DNA of 64,000 nucleotides from positions 744,001-808,000 of the forward strand of contig CBDCEE010000003.1 of the NCBI GenBank assembly GCA_965215705.1, given 5' to 3'. Below the pieces are notes generated by a model. It searched no databases and was not told the origin of the DNA. It saw only the letters and a list, made by a program, of their open reading frames with translations. The DNA is from JAAXPZ01 sp965215705. Its GTDB lineage: Bacteria; Campylobacterota; Campylobacteria; Campylobacterales; Sulfurovaceae. A program made the position numbers and the translations under genes. Positions 33,249 through 41,752 of the stretch are shown here, piece after piece. Position 1 is the first letter of the stretch; every line of letters starts with the position of its first letter.

Positions 33249-33354
33249 TAGAAAAAGACTCTAACAGATTTACTCTGTTCCTTTGGCTTTTTGGTTGTAA
33301 AAACTACTCTTTTAGCAGTCTTTTATACTGCCTATTTTAGCACCGCGGGTGACA

Positions 33355-33986
33355 AAAGGATCATCAAGGGGACGGTAATATGTCTTGTAGGAGGCATCTG
33401 TCCAGTTTCTCTGGTCTTCACACTCAAAAGGTCTATCCGCATGTAGTTCAATCTCAAGATCAATACCTTTGATATTCTGTCTTATCTTATTGATATTGAA
33501 AAATGGCTGTATAGGTGCGATATAGTATGGAAATTGACTTGTATGGATTTTATTATTTGAAGTGATCTGTACCTCCTGTCCACAGACACCATCTAAGGGA
33601 TGTAACAATATAAATCCCGCTCTGTTTGTGTAAATATCATTACATGGTGTAATGGTAGTAGATATTGAAAGTGTCCTATTTTTTCTAATATGTATATGTG
33701 TTTCAAAAAGACATTTCTCTTTTTGATCGAGAGAAAAATAACCGTATGTATGTAGCTCTACACTCTCTTTACCTTCTATTCCACTATATCTATCTACATG
33801 TAGAGACCATGTTCCCCAATTTTTATCTCTAATTAAAAAAGATATTTTTCTTAAAAGTTCAATTGACTTATATTTTATTTCCTCTATCTCTCCATCACTA
33901 TAGTAAAACTGAAAATCACCTACTTTATGTAGTTCTTTTTTCTTGGGTTTTTCACTTGTACCATAGAGATGGAAATTTTCATTCAT
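33355..33986 (-). pseudogene. D-apionolactonase-like gene (ApnL type), 3' part lost at IS21
   Basis: About 210 native residues remain; the frame then enters the IS end and stops at 33312. The remnant holds RAGFILLHPLDGVCGQEVQI and ECEDQRNWTDASYKTYYRPL, a pattern I associate with D-apionate lactonase (ApnL), a protein of roughly 600 residues from D-apiose catabolism. The match is from recall. The ATG at 33986, with GAGG six bases upstream, is chosen over 34016. It reads toward the truncated permease, so the two may once have been in one sugar operon under the FadR-type regulator at 34230-34931. Confidence 0.55.
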
Positions 33987-34229
33987 ATCAAACCTCACAA
34001 AAACTAAACTGGTCATACCAGATAAGAAGTATATCAGATTTGTTTCAAAATTGTCAATAGTTACATAAAAACTATTTTAAGAAATAGCCTTTATCTGGAT
34101 ATCCAGAGTGTCTTTAGAGACGGCTGTAGCGATAGAAAATAGATATATACATGATTTTAAAGAGGAGGATTCCATATGATGTACAACGGATTTAAAGAGG
34201 GGGACGAAAATTATTTTTGTAAAATTTTA

Positions 34230-34931
34230 TTACTTTTGCACGACATCCAGATATAACTTATCAAGTCTCAAAAGATGTTTTTTAATATTTTTTTCTGCCT
34301 TGTCAGGATCTTTCTCTTTGATAGCATCCAAGATACTATAGTGCTCTTTTATCGTCAACTCTTCAACACCATGTGCGCTAACAAGTTGTATTCTGTAGTC
34401 TCGTAACCAAGAAAATACTGCATTAGTAATGGTAGTGAGGAGCTGGTTGTTTAAAATAGATATCATTTTGGTATGAAACTCTAAGTCTAATTCTAAGAAC
34501 CTATTATTATCATCAATCGCATCTTTCTGCTTAAGTAGAATTCTATCTAACTCCTCTATATCTTGTGTCGTGGCTACTTTAGCTACCTCTCTTGCAATAC
34601 TACTCTCAAATATCACTCTTGCGTCTTGCAGTTCACCTAATGTCTGTTTTGAATGTCCCAATATATGTTTAGTTGTACATGCGAGTCTATTGAGTATCTT
34701 ATCCATATTAGGAGCACTTACTTTGGTTCTCTCTCCATGCTTTATCCTAATGACACCCATTGCTTCTAAATCTTGTAAGGCCTCTCTAACAACACCTCTT
34801 CCCACATGATAACTCTTTTGTAGCTCTCTTTCTGAAGGTATAACTTCCCCATAAGCTAACTCACCATTCTGTATTTTTTCCAATAGGGTTCTAAAGATAA
34901 TATGTGATGTTTTTCTGCTTGTTTCACTCAT
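34230..34931 (-). CDS. FadR/GntR-family transcription regulator (FCD domain)
   Basis: A 233-residue regulator: N-terminal winged helix (residues 10-75) with GEVIPSERELQKSYHVGRGV and REALQDLEAMGVIRIKHGER, and a C-terminal helical FCD effector domain (residues 90-225) with Asp/His positions as in DLEFHTKMISIL. FadR-type regulators usually sense sugar acids, organic acids or acyl-CoA and repress a nearby operon. It sits just upstream of the truncated lactonase-like gene, in the same direction, and probably controlled that operon. The DNA is AT-rich like the rest of the inserted block. Confidence 0.85.
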   Translation of the reverse strand: MSETSRKTSHIIFRTLLEKIQNGELAYGEVIPSERELQKSYHVGRGVVREALQDLEAMGVIRIKHGERTKVSAPNMDKILNRLACTTKHILGHSKQTLGELQDARVIFESSIAREVAKVATTQDIEELDRILLKQKDAIDDNNRFLELDLEFHTKMISILNNQLLTTITNAVFSWLRDYRIQLVSAHGVEELTIKEHYSILDAIKEKDPDKAEKNIKKHLLRLDKLYLDVVQK

Positions 34932-35084
34932 GCATAACCTTACAAAATAGTAGATAAACCTAAAATAGAACTCTCATTAGCTTGGAATACTTGTTCTTTC
35001 CAAACCTTATATTATTGTATCATAACTCTTATTTGCAGTTGCAAATATCTTTTAAAAATAAATAGATTAAACTATACTATACCC

Positions 35085-35225
35085 ACTTTTCTACTGAGAA
35101 ATATTTGTCAATTCATAGGTTCGTACTGCATGACTAATGCAGCGGCTGTAGCACTGATACTACTCCTACTAGTCCTTACTGTTTTTACCCTCATCACGAT
35201 ACTTTTCAGTAAACGGAAAATATAA
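35085..35225 (+). pseudogene. Diverged 3'-end fragment of thiP
   Basis: Codons 35118-35225 read GSYCMTNAAAVALILLLLVL and on to ILFSKRKI-stop, matching the end of ThiP (GSYRSTDAAGVALILLLLVL ... ILFNKQKR). Over the last 84 aligned bases about 66 agree, near 79%; weaker similarity reaches back to 35085. After the stop both places share AGATCTA and GTTAC. No start or rest of the gene is present. The stretch 34932-35368 is otherwise without genes. The fragment marks the right border of the block inserted after thiP. Confidence 0.7.
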
Positions 35226-35368
35226 CGCTAAAAGAGATCTAGATCACATAGTTACCCTATATTCTAACTATAAAATAGGGTCGGGTGTCAAATATCTATA
35301 TACATAAAAAGATAATCTATAGACTCTAAAGTAAAAAGAGATACACTTATTCTCTTAAAGGGGATTGA

Positions 35369-36565
35369 TTGGAATCACTATTTTATATAGGTCTTATTTT
35401 TGTTCTTGGGGCGTTTATGAAATGGGTGAGCTATAAATTTGAGATGCTCAATGTGGTAGGTTATCTCATCCTAGGCTTTGTCATTGGTCCAAAGATGCTC
35501 AATATTGTTCCCCAACAATTTATCAACAACAGCCATGTGATCATCGATATGTCTCTTGCTTTGGTCTCTGTATTGGTCGGCGCGAACCTTCGATACAATA
35601 TCCTCAAAAATGTCTGGAAACAGATCGTAACCATCTCTATCTTTGAAGCACTTTTCACTTTTCTATTTATCGGTATCTCCTTCTATCTTCTGTTTGATTT
35701 TCTGGATATGGGATTTGCCACCCACTATCGCCTGACGATAGCTCTGATCTTTGGTGCATTGGCTTCAGCTACAGCACCAGCCACGATCCTGGCAGTGATC
35801 CATGAACTCAGAATCAAAAACAGGTTTAGCTCATTTCTGCTCGGTGTAGTCGCTACGGACAATGCTATCACACTGATCCTCTTTAGTATCGTGGTGGTGA
35901 GCACACGAGCCTCTACAGACTTTGCTGGATATACCTATGAGAGCTTTCTGGTGATTGCTCCTATACTGTTCTTTACCGTAATGGTCGGTGTAGTCGGTGC
36001 TATCCTCTCCGAGCTTATAGATAGGATCTTCAAAAGCCACAAAAATATCAAAACCACCTCAACGCTGGGAATGATCTTTCTGGTCTATAGCCTGAGTAAC
36101 TACTGGGGTCTGGACCCCTTACTTGCATCTCTGGTTATGGGTGTTGTCATGTCCAATATGTCCAATAACTTTTTTCTGGTAAAAAAAGAGTTCGACTACC
36201 ATCTGCAAGATATCATCTTCATGCTCTTCTTTACACTTTCAGCCATGCATCTCAACATCGAGTTCATCCTCATGATGCCAATGGTAGCGGTGATCTATGT
36301 TGGATTTAGAATACTTGGCAAAATCACGGGCGTATGGGTAGGAGGTAAGGTCTCTGGATCATCAAAAAATATACAAAATTATATGGGTCTAGCTCTCTTT
36401 CCTCAGGCTGGTGTAGCAATAGGACTGGCTCTCTCACTACAGAACGAAGTCGGTTTTGAAACCATTGCACCTATCGTCCTCAACATCATCATTGCAACAA
36501 CAATGATACATGAATTTATCGGCCCTATATTGACTAAACATGTTTTAATAAAGAATAAAAATTAA
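35369..36565 (+). CDS. CPA2-family cation/proton antiporter (KefB-like, no RCK domain)
   Basis: A 398-residue membrane protein with 12-13 helices. It starts with TTG behind AAAGGGG. Family marks are VVGYLILGFVIGPKMLNIVP, the paired DN in GVVATDNAITLILFSIVVVS and FPQAGVAIGLALSLQNEVGF. It ends after the membrane part, without the cytoplasmic TrkA-N (RCK) domain found in KefB/KefC. It should exchange Na+ or K+ for protons. The next gene encodes a KefF-like flavoprotein, so the two probably form an unusual minimal Kef-type pair. Confidence 0.85.
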   Translation: MESLFYIGLIFVLGAFMKWVSYKFEMLNVVGYLILGFVIGPKMLNIVPQQFINNSHVIIDMSLALVSVLVGANLRYNILKNVWKQIVTISIFEALFTFLFIGISFYLLFDFLDMGFATHYRLTIALIFGALASATAPATILAVIHELRIKNRFSSFLLGVVATDNAITLILFSIVVVSTRASTDFAGYTYESFLVIAPILFFTVMVGVVGAILSELIDRIFKSHKNIKTTSTLGMIFLVYSLSNYWGLDPLLASLVMGVVMSNMSNNFFLVKKEFDYHLQDIIFMLFFTLSAMHLNIEFILMMPMVAVIYVGFRILGKITGVWVGGKVSGSSKNIQNYMGLALFPQAGVAIGLALSLQNEVGFETIAPIVLNIIIATTMIHEFIGPILTKHVLIKNKN

Positions 36566-36637
36566 GCTCACACATAACAAACCATAATATTTACCTATTC
36601 ATGTTACCATAGTCTATCAGAAAGATAAGGAACACAC

Positions 36638-37204
36638 ATGAAAAAAATTCTCATCATCATCGCTCATCCTAAAGAAGAAAGCTTCTCTTTTGCTATGGCA
36701 AAAACCTATGAAAAAGCCATGCTTCTAAAGAACCATGAGATTGAAATCTTGGATCTCTATCGAGAGTCCCATCAACAGCCTTTTTTTACCTACGAAGATG
36801 CCAATGCAGTGAGAGACACACCTGAAATCCGCTACTTTCAAGAGAAAATCGCATGGGCAGACGAGTTGGTCTTTGTCTTCCCCTACTGGTGGGGAAGTGC
36901 ACCTGCCATACTCAAAAACTTTATCGACTGGAATTTTACAAAAGACTTTGCCTTTACCTATGTCAACTCTCGTCCTCAAGGGCTCTTGCAGGGCAAAACA
37001 GTCAAGATATTCACCACCACTGGTGCTCCTTCACTGATCTATACCCTCACAGGTGCAAACCGCAGACTCAAAAATATGTTCAAGGCACAAATCGTTGAAT
37101 TCTGCGGAATGAAGCTGGAGGCATTTCATAGCTTTGGTGGTGTGGATACGAGTGCAAAGAATACAGATCAAATCCTCGAGAAGATTATCAAGCTCTATAA
37201 ATAA
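36638..37204 (+). CDS. KefF/MdaB-like NAD(P)H:quinone oxidoreductase (flavodoxin fold)
   Basis: A 188-residue flavodoxin-like reductase with the family phrases IAHPKEESFSFAMAKTYEKA, WADELVFVFPYWWGSAPAIL and TTTGAPSLIYTLTGANRRLK. Members bind FMN or FAD and reduce quinones with NAD(P)H; KefF also activates KefC. It lies 72 bases after the CPA2 antiporter gene, which supports a Kef-type partnership, though a free quinone reductase is also possible. A ribosome site AAGGAACACAC precedes the ATG. Confidence 0.85.
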   Translation: MKKILIIIAHPKEESFSFAMAKTYEKAMLLKNHEIEILDLYRESHQQPFFTYEDANAVRDTPEIRYFQEKIAWADELVFVFPYWWGSAPAILKNFIDWNFTKDFAFTYVNSRPQGLLQGKTVKIFTTTGAPSLIYTLTGANRRLKNMFKAQIVEFCGMKLEAFHSFGGVDTSAKNTDQILEKIIKLYK

Positions 37205-37210
37205 TTTGGC

Positions 37211-37534
37211 TTAAAACTTGTAGTACTCACTATTCAAAAACGTTGTAATAGCTTTGAGTTCTTCCGGGAATAGATTGGCTCCGGTATTGGCATTGCAGCC
37301 TCGTACTCTCTTCTCTAGTGAATCGAGGGATTTAATCTTTCTATTGGCTCTAGTATAGACTGAGCTATCATGACACTTTGTGCATGCTTTTTCATGGAGT
37401 ACTCTCCCCTCCACTTTTGTTACTGTGCTATTCGATACTTTCTTGATTTTTTTTGGGATACTACTAGCTGAAGAGGCAGCTACTACAGTCCAGACACTGA
37501 GTAACAATATTATAATTATTTTATATTTATTCAT
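37211..37534 (-). CDS. Small c-type cytochrome-like protein
   Basis: A 107-residue exported protein with a signal peptide (KIIIILLLSVWTVVAASSAS) and one haem motif CTKCH at residues 51-55. The rest, SLEKRVRGCNANTGANLFPE then ELKAITTFLNSEYYKF, resembles the small cytochromes of diheme/SHP-type groups; no obvious Met ligand is seen. It converges with the KefF-like gene, with 6 bases between stops. Role unknown. Confidence 0.8.
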   Translation of the reverse strand: MNKYKIIIILLLSVWTVVAASSASSIPKKIKKVSNSTVTKVEGRVLHEKACTKCHDSSVYTRANRKIKSLDSLEKRVRGCNANTGANLFPEELKAITTFLNSEYYKF

Positions 37535-37624
37535 ATTGTTTTTCCTTATGTTTAATTATATATTATAATAAAATATTCATAATAGCTCCTTAGCGTATTT
37601 TTCTTTTTAGGCTACACTTGTCGT

Positions 37625-38155
37625 ATGAAGAAAAATTTTATAACAAACATCATCCAGATCCAATATTACAAGAGCCCCATAGGGGAGATGCTCCTAGGTT
37701 CCTATGAGAATATACTCTGCCTCGCAGATATGCGATATCGACGTATGCGAACTACTATAGATAAACGCATACAACAAGGGCTCCATGCAGAGTATGTGGT
37801 AGAGAGTTCAGAAGTCATAGAAGAGGCTATCAGACAGCTCGAATCATACTTTGCAGGCAAACACAGAGACTTTGATATACCACTACGTATGGTAGGTACA
37901 GATTTTCAAAAGTCTGTCTGGGAGGCACTCATGCAAGTCCCTTATGGTGCTACCTCTACCTATCTAGAGCTAGCACAAAGTTTAGGCAATAAAAATGCTG
38001 TACGTGCCGTAGCCTCTGCCAATGGTGCCAATGCCATCGCCATACTCATTCCCTGTCACCGCATCATTGGTTCTGATGGTGAATTGGTGGGGTATGCAGG
38101 CGGTTTGCCTGCAAAGAAGAAGCTACTAGAGCTGGAAAATAATCTCTTTTCGTAA
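37625..38155 (+). CDS. ogt: Methylated-DNA-protein cysteine methyltransferase
   Basis: A 176-residue DNA repair protein that moves methyl groups from O6-methylguanine to its own cysteine. The active motif IPCHRIIGSDGELVGYAGG is present near residues 146-164, preceded by VPYGATSTYLELAQSLGN and AVRAVASANGANAIA. The N-terminal half is the short ribonuclease H-like domain as in Ogt; no Ada regulatory domain is fused. Single gene; it starts 5' with ATG after a weak ribosome site. Confidence 0.95.
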   Translation: MKKNFITNIIQIQYYKSPIGEMLLGSYENILCLADMRYRRMRTTIDKRIQQGLHAEYVVESSEVIEEAIRQLESYFAGKHRDFDIPLRMVGTDFQKSVWEALMQVPYGATSTYLELAQSLGNKNAVRAVASANGANAIAILIPCHRIIGSDGELVGYAGGLPAKKKLLELENNLFS

Positions 38156-38218
38156 TTGTAAATCATTTAACAGAAATTATGTTAAGATAAATCAGTAACA
38201 TAGAGAAAAGAGGACACT

Positions 38219-39235
38219 ATGACACATAGATATATAGGAAAATCAGGACTACGTGTAAGCCCTATCTGTCTGGGTACCATGACATTTGGCACGCAGGCAG
38301 ATAAGAAAGAGGCCTTTCGTATTATGGACAAAGCCTATGAGGCAGGTATCAACTTTTTTGACACAGCAGAGCTTTATCCCGTACCACCCTCAGGGAAACT
38401 GGCAGGTATCACAGAAGAGATCGTAGGAGAGTGGATGCAGTCCAAGCCCAGAGACTCACTTATCCTGGCAACCAAAGTCGCTGGTGCCGCCAATGGCTGG
38501 TTCGTGCCACCCATTCGTCATGGACTCACAGCTGTGGACAGGTTTCATATAGAGCGTGCTGTAGAAGGGAGTCTGAAACGGCTTAAAACAGACTACATCG
38601 ACCTCTATCAGATGCACTGGCCAGATACACTCATCCCCAAGGCAGAGACGATGGAAGCATTTGACAGGCTGATTCAGAGCGGAAAGGTACGCTATGTAGG
38701 CACTTCCAATGATACCGCCTATGGTACGACCAAAGCACTCATGACGAGTGAGCAATACGGTTTTGCACGATTTGAGTCGATACAGAATAACTTTTCACTG
38801 CTTAACCGTCGGTTCCTGGATGAACTGGCAGAGGTGTGTCAAAAAGAGCAGATCTCACTGCTACCCTACTCTCCACTGGCAGGTGGGGTATTGAGCGGAA
38901 AATACAACCAAGACCCCCATGCACAAGGACGTTTTGCAGGCTATATGAATGCATCCAACGAACGACAACGCCTCATGGCGGCACGTTTCCTCAATGACAA
39001 GACGTTGGCATCTACCCAAAAGTATATTGCCATCGCAGAAGAAGCAGGCATGCACCCTGTCACACTCTCCACGGCATGGTCAAAACAGTTTGATTTCATA
39101 GCATCCACGATCATAGGAGCCACCACAGCCGAGCAGTTAGACCCTATACTTGAAGCTATGGACTTGATACTGAGTGATGAAGTCCTGCAAGCTTGTGACC
39201 GTGTGCATGAAGAGATACTCTATCCGATGGGCTAA
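38219..39235 (+). CDS. Aldo/keto reductase
   Basis: A 338-residue NADPH-dependent oxidoreductase barrel. The catalytic set is visible: Asp in NFFDTAELYP, Tyr in the same phrase, Lys in ILATKVAGAA and His in LYQMHWPDTL. Cofactor-site phrases LLPYSPLAGGVLSGKY and ASTIIGATTAEQLDP complete the fold. It is close to the Tas/YajO branch. The natural substrate is unknown. AAAGAGGACACT precedes the ATG; no operon partner is evident. Confidence 0.9.
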   Translation: MTHRYIGKSGLRVSPICLGTMTFGTQADKKEAFRIMDKAYEAGINFFDTAELYPVPPSGKLAGITEEIVGEWMQSKPRDSLILATKVAGAANGWFVPPIRHGLTAVDRFHIERAVEGSLKRLKTDYIDLYQMHWPDTLIPKAETMEAFDRLIQSGKVRYVGTSNDTAYGTTKALMTSEQYGFARFESIQNNFSLLNRRFLDELAEVCQKEQISLLPYSPLAGGVLSGKYNQDPHAQGRFAGYMNASNERQRLMAARFLNDKTLASTQKYIAIAEEAGMHPVTLSTAWSKQFDFIASTIIGATTAEQLDPILEAMDLILSDEVLQACDRVHEEILYPMG

Positions 39236-39311
39236 CATGATATAAAGCGTGTAGGATATTGACCATTTAAGAATCCAAAAGGAACACCATGAGGCAAAGA
39301 ATCATTTACCT

Positions 39312-40226
39312 ATGAAACCCTCCAAATACGTCATGCCCTATGGGCTCCGTATACCCCCTATCAAAAAGGTATTCAAATGGAAGATAGGTACCCTCTTCCA
39401 AAAAAAGCGTCCCTCTGTACCTGATGATGACTTTACACTGACAGTACATACACTCTCTGCTGAGGCACTCCGGCGTGATGAGGATTTCATTGTGTGGCTG
39501 GGACATGCTACCTTTTACATACAGTTAGACGGAGTGAAGATATTGACCGATCCTGTATTTGGCAGTGTGCCCATGACACCAAGATTGATAAGCTTTCCTA
39601 TAAACCCTGCTCTCCTGAAACCCGATATTATTCTGATCAGCCATGGACACTATGATCGCCTAGATATAAAATCCCTGAAAGCACTGAATATCTATGATAA
39701 ACAGACCAAGGTAGTGCTGCCATCAGGGCTCTCTTCGTACTTCAAAAAACCTATCAACACTATGGAGTTGGGCTGGTATGAGGCATATGCACATAGAGGT
39801 ATCACTATAGAGTCTGTTCCCGCTTCACACTGGCACAGGCGAGGAGTATTTGATTTCAACAGGGCCTTATGGTGTAGTTTTATCATAAAGAGTGAGCATA
39901 AGACACTCTTTTTTGCTGGTGATACTGCGATGGACACACACTTCGAGGAGATAGCACAGAGAGTATCACCTATAGATATAGCACTGCTTCCCATAGGAGC
40001 ATACGAGCCAAGAGAGATAATGAAAGACAATCATATGAATCCTCAAGAAGCTCTACATGCAGCCAAACTTCTACATGCCACCCAAATGATACCCTACCAC
40101 TATGGCACATTTAAACTCTCTGATGAGCCCATAGGAGAGCCACACTCATGGATCACAAAGCTGGCTGCTGAGAGTAAAATGGATATCTCTGTGCTAGAGG
40201 TGGGGGAGATAAAGTCAATAGTGTAG
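39312..40226 (+). CDS. MBL-fold hydrolase (NAPE-PLD/RomA-like) with altered metal motif
   Basis: A 304-residue metallo-beta-lactamase-fold protein. The first half reads FIVWLGHATFYIQLDGVKIL then TDPVFGSVPMTP, as in UlaG/RomA/NAPE-PLD-like enzymes. The metal motif is SHGHYDRLD: the family's usual HxHxDH has Arg in place of the last His. Further metal ligands are ASHWHRRGVF and LFFAGDTAMDTH, and the ending PYHYGTFKLSDEPIGEP. The family cleaves phosphodiesters or lactones; the substrate here is unknown. It lies 45 bases before thiQ. Confidence 0.8.
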   Translation: MKPSKYVMPYGLRIPPIKKVFKWKIGTLFQKKRPSVPDDDFTLTVHTLSAEALRRDEDFIVWLGHATFYIQLDGVKILTDPVFGSVPMTPRLISFPINPALLKPDIILISHGHYDRLDIKSLKALNIYDKQTKVVLPSGLSSYFKKPINTMELGWYEAYAHRGITIESVPASHWHRRGVFDFNRALWCSFIIKSEHKTLFFAGDTAMDTHFEEIAQRVSPIDIALLPIGAYEPREIMKDNHMNPQEALHAAKLLHATQMIPYHYGTFKLSDEPIGEPHSWITKLAAESKMDISVLEVGEIKSIV

Positions 40227-40271
40227 CATCACAAAATATCAAAGAAGAAAAAGCTAACCATAACACCCAAT

Positions 40272-40961
40272 ATGTCACAATATGAGCAATACAAACCAGG
40301 AGAATCTTTGCTAAACATTACTGATCTTACCTACAATTACCAGCCTAACCACACTGCCTATACGTTTGATCTCACGATGGATGCCGGTCAAGTCGTAGGT
40401 ATCTTGGGGGAGAGTGGAAGCGGTAAATCTACGATGCTAGACCTCATCGCAGGATTTCTGGAAGCAGATGGTGGCTTAGTCGTGCTAGATGGTGAGACGT
40501 TACTGGACAAGCCCATCGAGAAACGCCCTATCACCATCCTCTTCCAGCAGCACAATCTTTTCGAACATCTCAGCGTAGAGAAAAACATACTACTGGGTAT
40601 CGATCCCAGAGGCAAAGCCACCCCAGAAGCACTCCAAAAGATCACGCAGATACTGAAAGAGATGAAACTCTCTGAACATCGTGACAAACTCCCCTCTGCC
40701 CTCTCCGGCGGACAGCAACAACGGGTAGCATTAGCAAGGGCACTGCTACGCCGTCAGCCTATTTTACTCCTAGATGAGCCTTTTAGCGGTCTAGACAGAG
40801 AGACCCGACTGGAGATGCTCACACTGGTACGCAGTATTACGACCCAGCACGGTCTCTACACGATCATGGTCACGCATGAGCTGGAAGATTGTGCACTGAT
40901 CGCAGACAAAGTATATAAGATGAATGATGGTACACTTCTGCCGTTCAAAGGAGAATCCTAA
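40272..40961 (+). CDS. thiQ: Thiamine ABC transporter ATPase
   Basis: A 229-residue ABC ATPase. Walker A GESGSGKSTMLDLIAGF, signature LSGGQQQRVALARALLR and Walker B ILLLDEPFSGLD are complete. Short length, the phrase PITILFQQHNLFEHLSVEKN and the ending fit ThiQ. It would power the ThiB/ThiP importer encoded 12 kb upstream. The two parts are normally one operon; here they are separated by an inserted block and six further genes. It shares one base (TAATG) with the next gene. No second TPP riboswitch is seen before it. Confidence 0.85.
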   Translation: MSQYEQYKPGESLLNITDLTYNYQPNHTAYTFDLTMDAGQVVGILGESGSGKSTMLDLIAGFLEADGGLVVLDGETLLDKPIEKRPITILFQQHNLFEHLSVEKNILLGIDPRGKATPEALQKITQILKEMKLSEHRDKLPSALSGGQQQRVALARALLRRQPILLLDEPFSGLDRETRLEMLTLVRSITTQHGLYTIMVTHELEDCALIADKVYKMNDGTLLPFKGES

Positions 40962-41272
40962 TGTTTGCCAATACCCCAAAACCTCCCTACTATGCTGTGA
41001 TCTTCACCTCAATCAGGATCGATGAGGACAGAGGCTACGCTGCTATGTCAGATCGTATGGTGGAGCTCGTACAGCAACAGGAGGGATTTCTGGGATTTGA
41101 GTCTGCCAGAGAGACATTGGGCATCACAGTATCCTATTGGAGAGATGAAGCCTCTATCCTTGCATGGAAGGCTGTACTCGAGCACAAAGAGGCACAGGAA
41201 AAAGGCAAGAGTACCTGGTATACCGGGTACAAGATCCGTATCGCCAAAGTAGAGAGGGATTATGAAAAATAG
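40961..41272 (+). CDS. Antibiotic biosynthesis monooxygenase-domain protein
   Basis: A 103-residue dimeric alpha-beta barrel (ABM) protein. It shows YYAVIFTSIRIDEDRGYAAM, QQEGFLGFESARETLGITVS and YWRDEASILAWKAVLEHKEA, then WYTGYKIRIAKVE, the typical pattern of the YqjZ/Dabb-like group. Members are monooxygenases or haem-degrading enzymes, and many have no known role. It lies in the thiQ operon, sharing one base with thiQ and 11 with the next gene. Confidence 0.85.
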   Translation: MFANTPKPPYYAVIFTSIRIDEDRGYAAMSDRMVELVQQQEGFLGFESARETLGITVSYWRDEASILAWKAVLEHKEAQEKGKSTWYTGYKIRIAKVERDYEK

Positions 41273-41741
41273 TCTCTTTCTCCTACTCATTCTGTTCTTC
41301 TATACAGCATGCAGCACCCCTTTTAGCAAACCTACGATCAATGTATATTATATACAAGAAGCCAATAGCACGGTCAAACCCAATGTAGCTGTCAAAGGTG
41401 ATCAGATACGTATCAGCACTGTAGAGAAAAAAGCAAAACACCCGCATACCAAAATCAGAATGTACTTCGTTTTCAAATCCTTCTGCCCCGCTTGTGAAAA
41501 TATGAAGAAGCATATGCAATCCCCAGAGATAGCAACACTTCTGAAGAGGGAATTCACAGTGACCATGGTCAATATCCGAGAGAAAGAGACTCTCCCCAAG
41601 ATCTGGATGCGTCCTACCGTCGCACCCTCGATCTTCTTTCTCGACAGTAACAACGAAGAGCTCATCTCAGGCATCCATAGTATGAGTGAAGCCCGTTTTT
41701 TTCAGACACTCCAAGAGGCTGTGAAAGCCAGAGATTTATAA
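41262..41741 (+). CDS. Thioredoxin-like lipoprotein
   Basis: A 159-residue lipoprotein. The signal MKNSLFLLLILFFYTACS has the lipobox YTAC (C17). The mature domain has a thioredoxin fold with the redox motif SFCPACENM, and VAPSIFFLDSNNEELISGIH with the cis-Pro region. It should act as a disulfide reductase or isomerase on the periplasmic face. It overlaps the ABM gene and is followed by a rhodanese gene 11 bases on, so thiol or sulfur handling is a common theme in this operon. Confidence 0.85.
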   Translation: MKNSLFLLLILFFYTACSTPFSKPTINVYYIQEANSTVKPNVAVKGDQIRISTVEKKAKHPHTKIRMYFVFKSFCPACENMKKHMQSPEIATLLKREFTVTMVNIREKETLPKIWMRPTVAPSIFFLDSNNEELISGIHSMSEARFFQTLQEAVKARDL

Positions 41742-41752
41742 AAAGGATACCT

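Larger units (their letters stand above)
31249..33354 (-). mobile_element. IS21-family insertion sequence
   Basis: A 2106-base element with inverted ends TGTCAACCGCGGAGTTAAAA (left) and TGTCACCCGCGGTGCTAAAA (right, reverse complement), continuing ATAGGCAG on both sides. It carries istA and istB reading leftward. The bases outside the ends (ACTAC on the left, AAAGG on the right) do not form a direct repeat, unlike the usual 4-8 base duplication. Together with two truncated flanking genes this points to a deletion next to the element after insertion. Confidence 0.85.

Noticed and set aside
34176..34256. A 26-codon rightward frame behind a strong AGAGGAGGA site
   Set aside because: It overlaps the 3' end of the FadR-type regulator gene, resembles nothing known and has no promoter or terminator that I can see. 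It may be a gene-start remnant in the inserted block.
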